Assembly (NCBI RefSeq): GCF_018687715.1
Contig: NC_056760.1
Span: forward strand, 39,035,501 to 39,099,500
From: Carya illinoinensis
Lineage: Eukaryota; Streptophyta; Magnoliopsida; Fagales; Juglandaceae
Direction of reading: 5' to 3'
Length of the DNA stretch: 64,000 nucleotides
Every line of letters begins with the position of its first letter. Within the stretch, counting starts at the first letter, position 1. The notes beneath the pieces are model-generated. The model saw only the letters and a list, made by a program, of their open reading frames with translations. It did not search any database and had not been told where the DNA came from. Of the stretch, positions 22,299 through 32,888 are shown one piece after another. Both the position numbers and the translations under genes were made by a program.

Positions 22299-23387
22299 TA
22301 TCAAAACGGGGCCTAAGTTTCGCTAATTTAGATACTAAGAATATCTCACATTATCTGTAAATAACAATAAAAATAATAGTAAATAATTTATAAATAATAG
22401 TCTTAAAATATCTTATTACAGTTATGTTCTCAAAGATACCCTAACAATGCCACAAGCTTAGCTGTTTAAGAACAGCTCCAAATAAATTCAGGTTCAGTCC
22501 GTTAGCTTTAAAATTCAAAAACATTGTCTTTATTAATTTTTTATGTTACGCTTTTTTTAATGACCCTCCGTTGCTGTATATCATGTTGTTTGAATTCATA
22601 TAAATATAATCATTGTTATGGATATCTACTACCTAGTATGTTGAGACTTGTGATAGAAACTAAAAAGTCATATATAGGTCGATTATACCTTATTACGAAT
22701 ACATTATTTTTCAATAACAAAATTTATTTTTATTTTTTCTAAGCCAGTAACAAAATTTAATATTTCATTCAAATAATAATGAATTAGTTAAGCAACTCAT
22801 CAACAAGTTTGAATTCGTTTTTTAATTCGAACTGATCACTGTCTATTAAAATAAAAAATTAAATAAATGATGCATCAACATTCAACTTAACTCGTTCGAC
22901 CGAGTATAGGCCAACTCGTCTCTCTCTGGCATGGAAGGACCTCATGGAGCAAAGCTCACCCACTTTGAAATTTTCCCAGGCATATCATTAATATGGGATC
23001 ACTGGTGCAAGGATTGCAAGCTCACTAATATATGAAATGACGTTCGGAATAAGGACATGAAAGCTGTGACAATGAGAGAGATTTCAAGTCCATGATGATC
23101 GGTCATCCATGATCACTCCAATGCATGCATGGCAAATTTGTGATAAAATGGTTTTAGTTGTAAGCCTTTTTTGTCATGGAAAAGTAAGTCGGTTTAAATT
23201 ATAATAAAAGTGTTTTATTTTATTTTATCTTATCATTATAATATTTTAAAATTTTTATATAATATATAATAAATAATTTAATTTGTTTGAATTTTAAAAT
23301 AATAATAATATCTTAATAATTTTTTTTTTAAATTTTTAATTAACTTCTATATCAATTCATCTCATCTCAACTCACTGTCATGATTCC
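22299..23387. other. Intergenic, with MITE-like segments
   Basis: The first bases (CTATCAAAACGGGGCC) joined to the GAGATGAGATGAGACC tract left of copy 2 look like a MITE end split by the retrotransposon. Around 23190-23375 is a second AT-rich MITE-like stretch ending CATCTCATCTCAACTCACTG, beside the CACTA insertion. No gene was seen. Confidence 0.4.
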
Positions 23388-23479
23388 CACTATAACAAAA
23401 AATGGATTTTGGGACGAATTTGCTTTGGGATGAAACGAAAATTGTCCCAAAGAGTTAGATTTTTGGGATAAACGACAGA

Positions 23480-23720
23480 ATGTCTAGACCGTTCGAATGG
23501 TCTATTTTGGGACAAAATATTTTGTCCCAAATAAGTTAACCGTTCGAATACTAATGATTCACCATTTGAACGTCCACATTGTATCGTTCAAACCTAATCT
23601 TGGCGTGTTAAGTAAATTTTTTTGGAGGGAAATTGATACACCGTTCAAACGTTACAATTTAACTGTTCGAATGATGCATCAGCACCGTTCAAATGTGATT
23701 TGAAGGGGTCGAACGGTGAC
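23480..23720. repeat. Left subterminal CGTTCGAA-type repeat cluster
   Basis: About eight degenerate copies of ACCGTTCGAA(C/T), in both orientations, follow the left terminal repeat. In En/Spm elements such subterminal repeats bind the TNPA protein. Confidence 0.75.
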
Positions 23721-24102
23721 AGGGTTTTTTTTGGGCAGAATTATATCTATATTAACTAGTAATTATAAGAAATTGGTTAATTAAATAATAGGAATAATAT
23801 AAATTAATATTTAGTTCATAAAATATAAAATAATATTATTTCATAGTTAAATACTGAATTTACAAAACATAAAATATTGTCCATGCTTTAAAAAAAAAAG
23901 ATAGAAGGTGCTAATCAAGACCCCAAGTCTTTGCACACTTCATTGATTGCAGCTATACGTTCCTCTATTTGTGTCAGTCAAGTATTGATGGTGACCTAAG
24001 TCGCAGGCATGGCATCAAACTGTGTACGAAGCACAAACACAATAGAATGGATCTCCATACGTACTGCATCAATCACCGCCGATGTCTGTTTGCTGATCGC
24101 TG

Positions 24103-25116
24103 TCACACAATCTCAGCCATCTCCTCACGAGTAACATTGTTTACTGATGCCTCGACTTGTATGGATGTCTCAGCAACTGATACTCCATGATCTCCCGGTT
24201 GTGCATCTCTCTGAGAATCAACCGGTTCTGGAATATGTCTACAAAGACACAGTCTCGAGTGTCCCGTGCTACGTGAGAGGGTGGTGTTGTTTATCGGTCC
24301 CATCGGCTCCCGTTTACACTTGGCAACATCAGACACAATACCAGCAAACATCAAAAATCGGCTGATCAGGATTCCAAATGGCAGTAAATCCATCGAAATG
24401 TACTGAGACTCTAATCGAATCCTATCAAATACATACCCCACCAAGTCGATAGGAATGCCATGAGCAACCTGTATCATAAATTTCGTTTGATCAATGCCAA
24501 CCTCTGTCTTGTGCTACTGAGGGTCAATGTTGTGGGCAATTATCAAATTCAAAATCTTGAAGAAAGAAGATAAATCTACCTGTTTGATGCTCTTCATCCT
24601 GTCATATGGTGGAGCATTTGGACCAACAACCAAATCTCTCACCCCATGATCAGCAAGGGTATCGACCTCATCAGCATAAACTGATGCCTCATCCTTAGCT
24701 ATCTCTGCCTCAGCTAAAGGATCAGACTCTCTAGGCATCACATTCGGATATGCATCTGGCAGCCTAGGAATATCGAGATGCTCAGCAAGTCCATCTCGTG
24801 AAAATACAACGGGTACTCCTCGAACAGAGATCTTGTAGGCCCCTCCGTCATCTGGGCTGGCACTACCGAGCTCTCTATAGAACTCAACAATAATGTCAAT
24901 ATAGGAGACTAGCTCCCATGCTTCCTCCCGCTCATCTAGGATAGGTCCCCAACCACAATCGCTGAAGACTGATGGCAGTGAATGACCCTCCCAAACAAGA
25001 CTCTGAAAATCAGAAATCTTCACTAGTCACTCCAGTGAAACAATCCTCTCCCTGACCGGACCATTACTAGTCTCACCAGGATTGTGTCGCTTACGTCCCG
25101 CCCTAGAAGAAGACAT
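24103..25116 (-). pseudogene. CACTA-borne gene resembling the 'putative plant transposon protein' domain
   Basis: On the minus strand, one frame runs from ATG at 25116 (MSSSRAGRKRHNPGE) to a stop at 24103, 337 residues with two premature stops: TGA at 25027-25029 and TAG at 24514-24516. The middle (RGVPVVFSRDGLAEHLDIP, then VDLSSFFKILNLIIAHNIDP, TEVGIDQTKFM, IPIDLVGYVFDRI, LPFGILISRFLMFAGI) follows the layout I associate with the plant transposon/retrotransposon domain of unknown function (PF20167 type). The role is unknown. It is divergent from the transposase, with the motif cluster 25437-25625 between them. Family assignment is from memory of the pattern and needs a profile search. Confidence 0.6.
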
Positions 25117-25436
25117 TATAATCTACCTGAAATTTACAATTAAAAATTAGATATACAATATTAACAATAAAAATACAATAAATAACTACTCACAGTACTT
25201 TCAAATGAATAAAAATTTAATAAAGTGAGACATTGTAAACAACATAACTTTGAATAAATAATATCACATTATTTAATATTAATTAGATTAATATTAATAG
25301 AAACATTAATATTAAAAAAATGATAAATTACGGCATTAATTTAATTATAATATAGAAATTATTTTTAATTAAAATTGAATGGAACTATAATATGGAATAA
25401 AAAAAATAGTTAATAAATATCACTAAATTTAATTAT

Positions 25437-25625
25437 ACCATTCGAACGTCTAAAATAGTTATCGAACGGTACAACTGTACAGTTTGAACGTGTAAATAAC
25501 ATTCAAATGTATAACGATTACCGTTCGAACACCCAACAAAGTGATCGAACGGTCACTGTAATGTTCGAACGATTACATATACAGTCGAATGGATTGCGAC
25601 TTGGCCTAAACGTTTGAACGTCTAA
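25437..25625. promoter_or_regulatory. Central CGTTCGAA-type repeat cluster between divergent genes
   Basis: About nine copies of the element's subterminal-type motif (ATTCGAACG, ATCGAACGG, CCGTTCGAACA, TGTTCGAACGA, GTTTGAACG) lie internally, exactly between the minus-strand gene and the transposase remnant. It may be a bidirectional regulatory region bound by the element's own DNA-binding protein, or a relic of an internal rearrangement. Confidence 0.55.
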
Positions 25626-25796
25626 AACAACGTGAGCTATATCTAGGATGCAGGTGACACAGACACATCAAGTTCAAATGATGGGGATCATAACACTTTT
25701 GCACGATTGTAGAATGATTCACAACGTAAGCTATATCCAAGATGCAGAAGACACAGTAAATTTTCATTTACCGTAAGACTACTTCACATAAAATCA

Positions 25797-28700
25797 ATGT
25801 GCCGATTATCAATTAAGGTTGTCAATATATTACTCGAGTTGTTTAAGAAGGCACTGCCATCAGATAATACTTTACCTCATAACTTCTATGAAGCAAAAAT
25901 ATTGAAACGAGGACTTGGATTTGATTACAACGTAATACATGCATGTAAGAATGACTACATATTATTTTGGCAAGAGAATGAGTAGTTGAACGAGTGTCCC
26001 ATATGCCACGAATCAAGACAGACATTTGACAAACAAAATGTGCCGCAAAAGGTAGAATGCCACTTTCCATTGACACCTAGATTACAACGATTATATATGT
26101 CACGTGCAACGGCTGTAGACATGATATGGCACTCATCCGTTAGAGTTAGGAACGATGATATTTTATCACAGCCTGCTGACTCTCAAGTGTGGAAGGAATT
26201 TGATCAGGAACACCCATGGTTTGCTAAAGAACCGCATAATGTGCGACTTGGGTTGGCAACAGATGGATTTAATCCATTTGGGAATATGAGTACTAGTCAT
26301 AGTACTTGGCCAGTTGTACTTATGCCGTATAATCTACTACCGTGGAAATGTATGAAAGATCCTTATTTCGTGATGAGTTTGCTCATTCCATGTCAGAGAT
26401 CACTGGGAAATGATATAGCATACACTTACAGCCATTGATTGCAGAATTGAAAGATTTGTGAGAGAATGGGGTTGTCACATTTGATTCATCAACAGGCAAG
26501 TCGTTCAAGATGCATGTTGCCGTGTTATGGACAATAAATGATTTTCAACTTATGGAAACTTGTCAAGTTGGAGTACTAAGGGGAAAATGGCATGTCCAAC
26601 TTCTAACAAACATACTCAATCTAAATGGATCACTTACGAGAGGAAATTATGTTTCATGGGTCATCGTTGATTTCTACCTGGTAACCATAGATGACGGGAA
26701 AATTCACAAATATTTGATGGTACTGTTGAATGAGGCCAACCTCCACCATATTTGTTTGGTGAAGATGTACTTACACAATTTATAGATGTTGGTTGTAATG
26801 AATTTGGTAAAAAATATCGAAAGAGAAAACGAGCTACATCTGAGTTGAATTGGACTAAGAAGTGTATATTTTTCGATCTCCCATACTGGTCAAAGTTAAA
26901 ATTACGGCATAGTCTTGATGTTATGCATATTGAAAAAAATATATGCGAATCCGTATTGGGAACATTGATGTCAATTGAAGGAAAAATGAATGATATATTA
27001 AACTCAATGAAGGATTTGAAGTGGTTGGGAATAAGACTGGAAATACAATTGCAAGAAAATGGTTCCTCCGTTTACATGCCGATTGGGTGGTATACATTGT
27101 CAAGGAATGAAAGGGCTACTTTTTGTGAGTGGATAATGAAAATTAAATTACCGGACGGTTATATCTCGAATTTGATAAGGTGTGTGTGAATAAATGACTG
27201 AAAAATAACTGGATTAAAAAGTCATGATTGTCATGTCCTTTTATAGTATATCTTGCCTATTGGTATCCGTGGGTACTTGACCAGAGACGTGCGTGTGGCT
27301 TTGACTGAGTTAGGTTTATTTTTCAAAGACTTATGTGCTAGGACATTAAATGTAGAAACTTTGGATCGAATAGAACGGGAAATTCCCATAATATTGTGTA
27401 ACCTAGAAAGTATTTACCCACCATCATTTTTTGATGTCATGGTTCACCTAGCCGTCTATTTGTCACGTGAAGCTCGACTTGCAGGACCAGTTCAGTATAG
27501 ATGGATGTATCCCATTGAACGATTCCTTAGGAAGTTGAAACGTACAATAGTTGGTAACAAGGCTCGCCTAAAAGGATCAATTGAAAAAGCATATATTGAT
27601 GACAAGTGACATACCTCCTGTTCCAAATATTTCCACGGAGTTGACACTAGGTTTGATCGGCCGGATAAAAAACTTTGACATTGACCAAGCAAGACAACGA
27701 AATGTGTTTTCTGTGTTTTCCCAACACGTACGTCCATTTGGTGCAGTGCGTGGTTATGACTTATGTGGAAGAGAGTTTGAGAAAGCTTAGTGGTATGTGC
27801 TAAACAATTACCTTGAGATAGAGAACCACTTGAAGTAAGTTTTAATCTTTTCTTAATTTAATATTCGCTCATTTACTTTTGCAAAATTCTAAGAATATAA
27901 AATACTTGTGGTAATCATCAATTTCAGTGATCATATTAACATGCTCAAGGAATTAGGAGTAAATGATATAAACTAGAAACATGAAGAGGAGTTCCCGAGA
28001 TGGTTTGAACAACGGGTAATAACATTACATATGCTTTACTCATCCAATAGTTCAGAAAAGATTGATTGTTTATTATTGATATAATAGAAGTTTTACTCAA
28101 TATGTAAGTTGTACAAATGCATGCAAATAATTCAAACGATATGTCGGATGAGCTGTATGCATTAACGCATGGCCCATCGAGATGCGCTACAAGATATTCT
28201 GCATGTATTTCTTGGGGAAGTAGGTATCACACAATGGATCGAGACTGTTATAGGAAAACAAAAAATATTAGTGTCCTAGTCGAGGGAAGTCATGACGGAG
28301 AAAATATTGATTTCTATAGAGTTATTGTTGATATAATTGGAATGAAATACTTGGGGGAACTTGCAGTGTATTTGTTTAAGTGTGATTGGTGGGATTTAAG
28401 AAATCCTCGAAATGGAGTCCGTGATGATGAATATTTTTTTAGTATTGATACATCAAAAAAATCGTATGAAGATGATCCTTTTATTTTAGCTTCTCAAGCA
28501 TATCAAGTATTCTACTTAGATAACCCGAAGTTAGGAAATCAATGGCAATACAAAAATATTCTCCAAGAAATATATATGATGTTATCCCTAAGGCAGAAGG
28601 GCGAGATGAAGAAGAAAATGATGTCTCTACTCAAGAAGCATACCAAAGGAGTTAGCCCGTCTTTAATTTGTTTGTGAATTTAAGCTAGTATGAGATGATT

Positions 28701-28829
28701 CCATTAAATAGAGAAGATATTGAGGCTGAAATTGTTGATACGACACTAGAGCAAAATGTTGATTCATCTGAAGTATCTACAGATGATGAGACTGAATTGT
28801 CAAATGATACTGATACAGATAGTGATTGA
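25797..28829 (+). pseudogene. TNP2-like CACTA transposase (pseudogene)
   Basis: Fragments in order match TNP2 transposases. LPHNFYEAK..HACKNDYILFWQENE, a stop, then CPICHESR, FPLTPRLQRLYMS, LATDGFNPFGNMSTSHS and WTINDF (Transposase_21 core). Then ILP-type IRGYLTRDV, YPPSFFDVMVHLAVYL, AGPVQYRWMYPIERF at 27255-27609 (DUF4218). Then IDFYRVIVDIIGMKYLG, LFKCDWWDLRNP at 28300-28520 (DUF4216). An acidic tail ends at TGA 28827-28829. The usual N-terminal Transpos_assoc region is missing, several stops and frameshifts occur (for example TAG near 25984), and at least two probable introns (27837-27926 and about 28016-28111) separate later parts. Confidence 0.85.
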
Positions 28830-28903
28830 CCAATTATGTTTTCACATTACGTGATGATGAGCACTATTTTACTTAATGAATATTGTATCAGTTTTCTGAA
28901 ATT

Positions 28904-29976
28904 ATGCCTCCGAAGAAAAAGGAAGTTCGCATCCCATCTCCACCTATTCTTAGCTCTCCTTCAGACTCACCATTAGAGATTGACTCTACAGAACAAGGTA
29001 AAATTCTAATAGTCATAAAATTTATTAATTAATGTTATAATAAAATATTGATTACAATGTTATATATCATGATGAGTTCACAGTACAATCTCGTTAAGGT
29101 CGAGGCACTACTAGAGGCGTGACGTTGGAAAAATATCGCAAAGTGGGTAAGATCATGGTTAACATTCTTGACGAACATACCGGAGGCGAAGGACAACCAG
29201 CAGCTTGGCTTGCATCGCATGTGGGTGCTCTTACACGAACTTATGCACCTTTGGCAACAAGGTCACAGAAGAAAGTTCCCCAAGATGTTAAAGAGCTTAT
29301 CAATAAGCATTGTTTGGTAATGTTTAATATATTGCTATTTTTTGATATTGCTATTTTTTTTTTATTTGTATATAGTTAACTGAATATATGAATTCTAATG
29401 ACTTTATATCTTAACAAATATTTATTATAGCAAGATTCAGATGCCAATTATAATCTGACAAAATTATATGCTGCATCATATACTAATCGTAATGGAGAGT
29501 AGAGTCATCCTGATGCCGTGAAAATTATATATGTAAGTAGTATAATTTGTTCTAAATAAATATATTAGAATATTTATGATGATATTAACTCTTTATCTTG
29601 TGTGTAGGATAAAATGGTTGCCATACAAGCTGAATCTGCATCAGCTCGAAATTCCTCAACAAATGATATTGATATTTTGACACAAGTTATGGATCAACGT
29701 TTAGGATATTTGAGGAGTTTGAGTCGTTGTGTAAAACCTTCTCCCTCTTCTTCTTCTTCCAGGTCTGCCTCTATAGTCTTTATAGTGCAAGAAAATTGGA
29801 ATCGCAGAATCGAAGAATTGGTTGCAACGCAGCATGAGTTAGAGACTCAATTGGCGAAACAATGAGAGATGGAGACGCGCCTCAAATAACATGAAGAACA
29901 ACAAGAAGAGTCTAGGAGAGAAATGCAACTTCAAATGCAGCAGCTTATGCAACAGTACAGGCCTCCAAATAACTGA
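28904..29976 (+). pseudogene. Transposase_24 / TNPA-like gene of the CACTA element (pseudogene)
   Basis: It starts MPPKKKKEVRIPSP. Likely exon joints: CAAG at 28996 to GTCGAGGC, giving EQGRGTTRGVTLEKYRK; TGTTTG near 29315 to CAAGATTC; TATAT near 29531 to GATAAAATGG. Later parts read TKLYAASYTNRNGE, stop (29500-29502, where a W is expected before SHPDAVK), then DKMVAIQAESAS. The C-terminus (NRRIEELVATQHELETQLAKQ) is coiled-coil-like; a TGA at 29863-29865 and a TAA shortly after interrupt it before the apparent natural end YRPPNN at 29976. In En/Spm, the TNPA-class product binds the subterminal repeats. Splice sites are inferred by eye. Confidence 0.7.
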
Positions 29977-30159
29977 TGGTTTTTTACGTATAGATTATGA
30001 CATTATCTAATTATGTATGAACAATGCCAGTCTCATGATTATTTATTAGTTCGTACTTATTAAAAAAAATTCATGAGTATTAAACAATTTCTAATGTATG
30101 TTTTTTAAATATTATGAATGTCAATTTGGTTTTTTATTATTATGGGGTTTTAATAAAAT

Positions 30160-30500
30160 AGTATTCGTTCGAATGACCATGTAACGTTCGAACATTATTG
30201 ATTAATCCGTTCGAACAACATAAGATGATCAAAAAACATTCAAACACAATTTATTATTGTACCCTTCAAACATAACTCATAACGGTTCGAACCCTTTTAT
30301 CGTTCGATCTATTCCTTTAACGTTCGAACGAAAATCTATTTTATACCATTCAAACGTTATCAAAATGTGTGATCGTTTGAACGTATTTTCATAACCGTTC
30401 AATCAATTTAATTTCGTTCAAACGTACAATAGTAACCATTTGACATTCTGGAATGAAATTAAACCGTGACAAAAGAATAAACCGTTAGAACGGTATCGAA
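30160..30500. repeat. Right subterminal CGTTCGAA-type repeat cluster
   Basis: A dozen or more copies of CGTTCGAAC and near variants, mostly spaced by 15-30 bp, inside the right terminal repeat of the CACTA element. Confidence 0.75.
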
Positions 30501-30698
30501 CGGTCAATTTCAAAATCGTCCCTAAAGATATATTTTGGGACGAAATGGTGATTTTCATCCCAATATATCTTCTGGGACAATGATGTAGGGACGACATTGG
30601 GACGATTGTTTTTAGTTCCAAAATATTTTCTTGGATGAAATCCCTACAATTTGGGATGAAATTTTTCTTCCCAAAAAAATGTTTCTGTTGTAGTGTCC

Positions 30699-31346
30699 AA
30701 ACCGCACTTATTGCAATAAGATGAAAATTTGTTTTAGGAGATGTTCAGAGTAATTTTTCTCTTTAGTGCGTATATATACTACACGAAGTAAATAAACTGA
30801 AGCTAACTGGCCATCAGATTCTTCCACCAATACTAGGGTCACCAACATGTGGAACCATGCATGTTTTCAACTACCAAGACCAAGCTCGACTTAAGATTGT
30901 CGTGCACTAGGGGTTAGAAATATTAAGATATTCCAACGAAAAGTCATTCATGATGTTTATTCATTGGGTGTGTACTCTAGAAGTCGGGAGTACTACTCGA
31001 ATCGCTATCATTGAATGTGACAGAATGGATATGAAAAAGCTAATGCATTATGTTGATGTCGTGTTTTGCAGCTTGAGTAGTATTACGATAGCTAAACTCA
31101 CACGGCCTTTAGTAAGGAAGAAGAATAGGCTCCAGTGATGTCCGGAGTTCTTCCAATGCCAAAGTTAGTAGAGGTTACTTGAGTGACGAAGAAAGTAGAG
31201 TATGTAAAAGAGAAAAGTTCAGAGAGCTTCCCTCTGGGTGGGATTGCAGTATTTATACCTGGCTAGGACTCTGTTGTCGAGAGAGATCGTGGTGTGTTGG
31301 ATTGTGCTTGGGTCAGACCTACTGCCACTCTCACGCCATGGCAGGG
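30699..31346. other. Anonymous sequence
   Basis: No recognisable gene or repeat. The bases right after the CACTA duplication (CAAACCGC) fit the end of the MITE-like stretch left of the element. 31141-31346 is GC-richer than its surroundings but has no feature I can name. Confidence 0.4.
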
Positions 31347-31585
31347 TGTGTAAAACTGTATAAAATTGAACCTTGAAGATAGAGGATTGAAGAAATGAAA
31401 TCTTTAATACTTCTCATTACTTTAGTGTGTTTTAAAGTCTGTACAAAGAGTCAATTTATACACTTCATACCAAAGAATATTTCTATAACTAACTTAACTG
31501 TCATTTTATTTTGAGATGAAGCTCTCTATTTGGTTTCTACAAATTTCAATTCTAATTTCTCTACATGATTTTCTATATTCCAACA
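31347..31585 (-). repeat. Copia 3' LTR (minus orientation)
   Basis: Reading minus, TGTTGGAATATAGAAAATC starts at 31585 right after a polypurine stretch (TTGAGGGGGG), and a TG/CA-type end is reached near 31347. About 240 bp. The outer boundary is approximate; no partner LTR is in the window. Confidence 0.6.
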
Positions 31586-32888
31586 CCCCCCTCAAGATGA
31601 GAATGGATATTAATCATTCCCATCTTGCGAATAAGGTGATGAAAGTTGAGAGAACCAAGAGGCTTGGTTAAGATATCTGCTATTTGAAATTTGGAAGGAA
31701 TGTAGCTGATCTTTATGAGGCCCTCCTGCAGCTTTTCTTGAACTAAATGACAATCCCAATTGGATGTGCTTTGTCCTCTCGCGATGTACTGGATTTGATG
31801 CAATCTCAGAAGCAGGTTTATTGTCTATGTATAACAATGCAGCTTGAGCATGTTCAATGCTTAAGTCAGACAATAAGTAGATTAACCATTGAAGTTCACA
31901 TGTAGTTGAAGCCAATGCTTGATATTCTGATTCTACAAAAGACCTACTGATTGTGAGCTATTTCTTTGACTTCCGGGAGATGAGAGAACCTCCTAAAAAC
32001 ACTGTAAAGCTAGTGACACTTTTTCCGATATCAATGCAACCCCCCAATCACTATCTGAGTAAGCCTTTAGATGCAATGGTGACTGAGCAGATAAAAACAT
32101 TCCCGGGCCTAATGTAGCCTTGATGTATCTGAGGACTCTTTCGGCTGCTTTGAGATGTGAGATGCTAGGATTAGCCATAAATTGACTCAATGCCTATACT
32201 GAGTAAGCAAGATCAGGCCTAGTGATTGTGAGATACAATAAACGACCCACAAGTCTTCTATAAGAAGCTGGATCAAGTAAGGGAGCTGCTCATCATTTGC
32301 AGTCAGTTTCAAGGCTGATTCCATGGGGAAAGCTGCTAGTTTACATCCAGAGAAACCACTATCTTGTAGAATGTTGAGGACATATTTTATTTGACACAAA
32401 ATAATGCCCTTGGCTGACCTAGCCACCTCAATCCCCAAAAAATACTTCAATTCACCCAAGTCTTTTTATTGTGAATGAGTCATGCAGAAATTTCTTCACA
32501 ACAGAGATATGCTCTAAGTTGTTGGAGGCAATAATAACATCATCAACATATATCAATAGAGCCATAAAACTATTAGAAGTTTGCTTGATAAAGAGTGATG
32601 AATCTAACTTTTCTTGAGTAAAACCAAACCGAAGTAAGGGGGTAGACAATTTTGAAAACCATTTCCTTGAGGCCTGTTTTAGGCCATATAAACTCTTTTT
32701 GAGTTTGCATACTCGAGGGTCATTAGGAGTAGAGAAACCAGGTGACAGCTACATATATACTTCTTCATTCAAATCTCTATGCAAAAAAATATTATTTACA
32801 TCAAGTTGATGTAAATACCACTTGTTTGATGCGGCTACAGCCAGTAAAACTCTTACTGTTGTCATTTTAGTTACAGATGAATCAGTGT
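31586..32888 (-). pseudogene. pol: Copia pol fragment: RT and RNase H (pseudogene)
   Basis: Minus-strand pieces in several frames: [12 protein letters not shown] and SLYGLKQASRKW near 32700-32830; LLIYVDDVIIAS near 32540 (catalytic YVDD); ELKYFLGIEVARSAKGI at 32400-32459; SQFMANPSISHLKAAERVLRYIK at 32100-32190; LYIDNKPASEIASNPVHRERTKHI near 31760; and IADILTKPL near 31650, the usual end of Copia RNase H. Frameshifts and stops break it. The 5' part (gag, protease, integrase, start of RT) is absent because a CACTA-like end begins at 32889. Confidence 0.83.

Larger units (their letters stand above)
23388..30695. mobile_element. CACTA (En/Spm) DNA transposon with 3-bp target duplication
   Basis: The left end CACTATAACAAAAAATGG and the reverse complement of the right end, CACTACAACAGAAAC, are imperfect terminal inverted repeats. 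The flanking bases are TCC on both sides (23385-23387, 30696-30698), the 3-bp duplication typical of CACTA elements. Both ends carry GGGACGAAA-type words and clusters of CGTTCGAAC-type repeats. Inside lie a TNP2-type transposase and a Transposase_24-type gene on plus and a divergent minus-strand gene, all with premature stops, so the element should be non-autonomous now. Confidence 0.93.
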
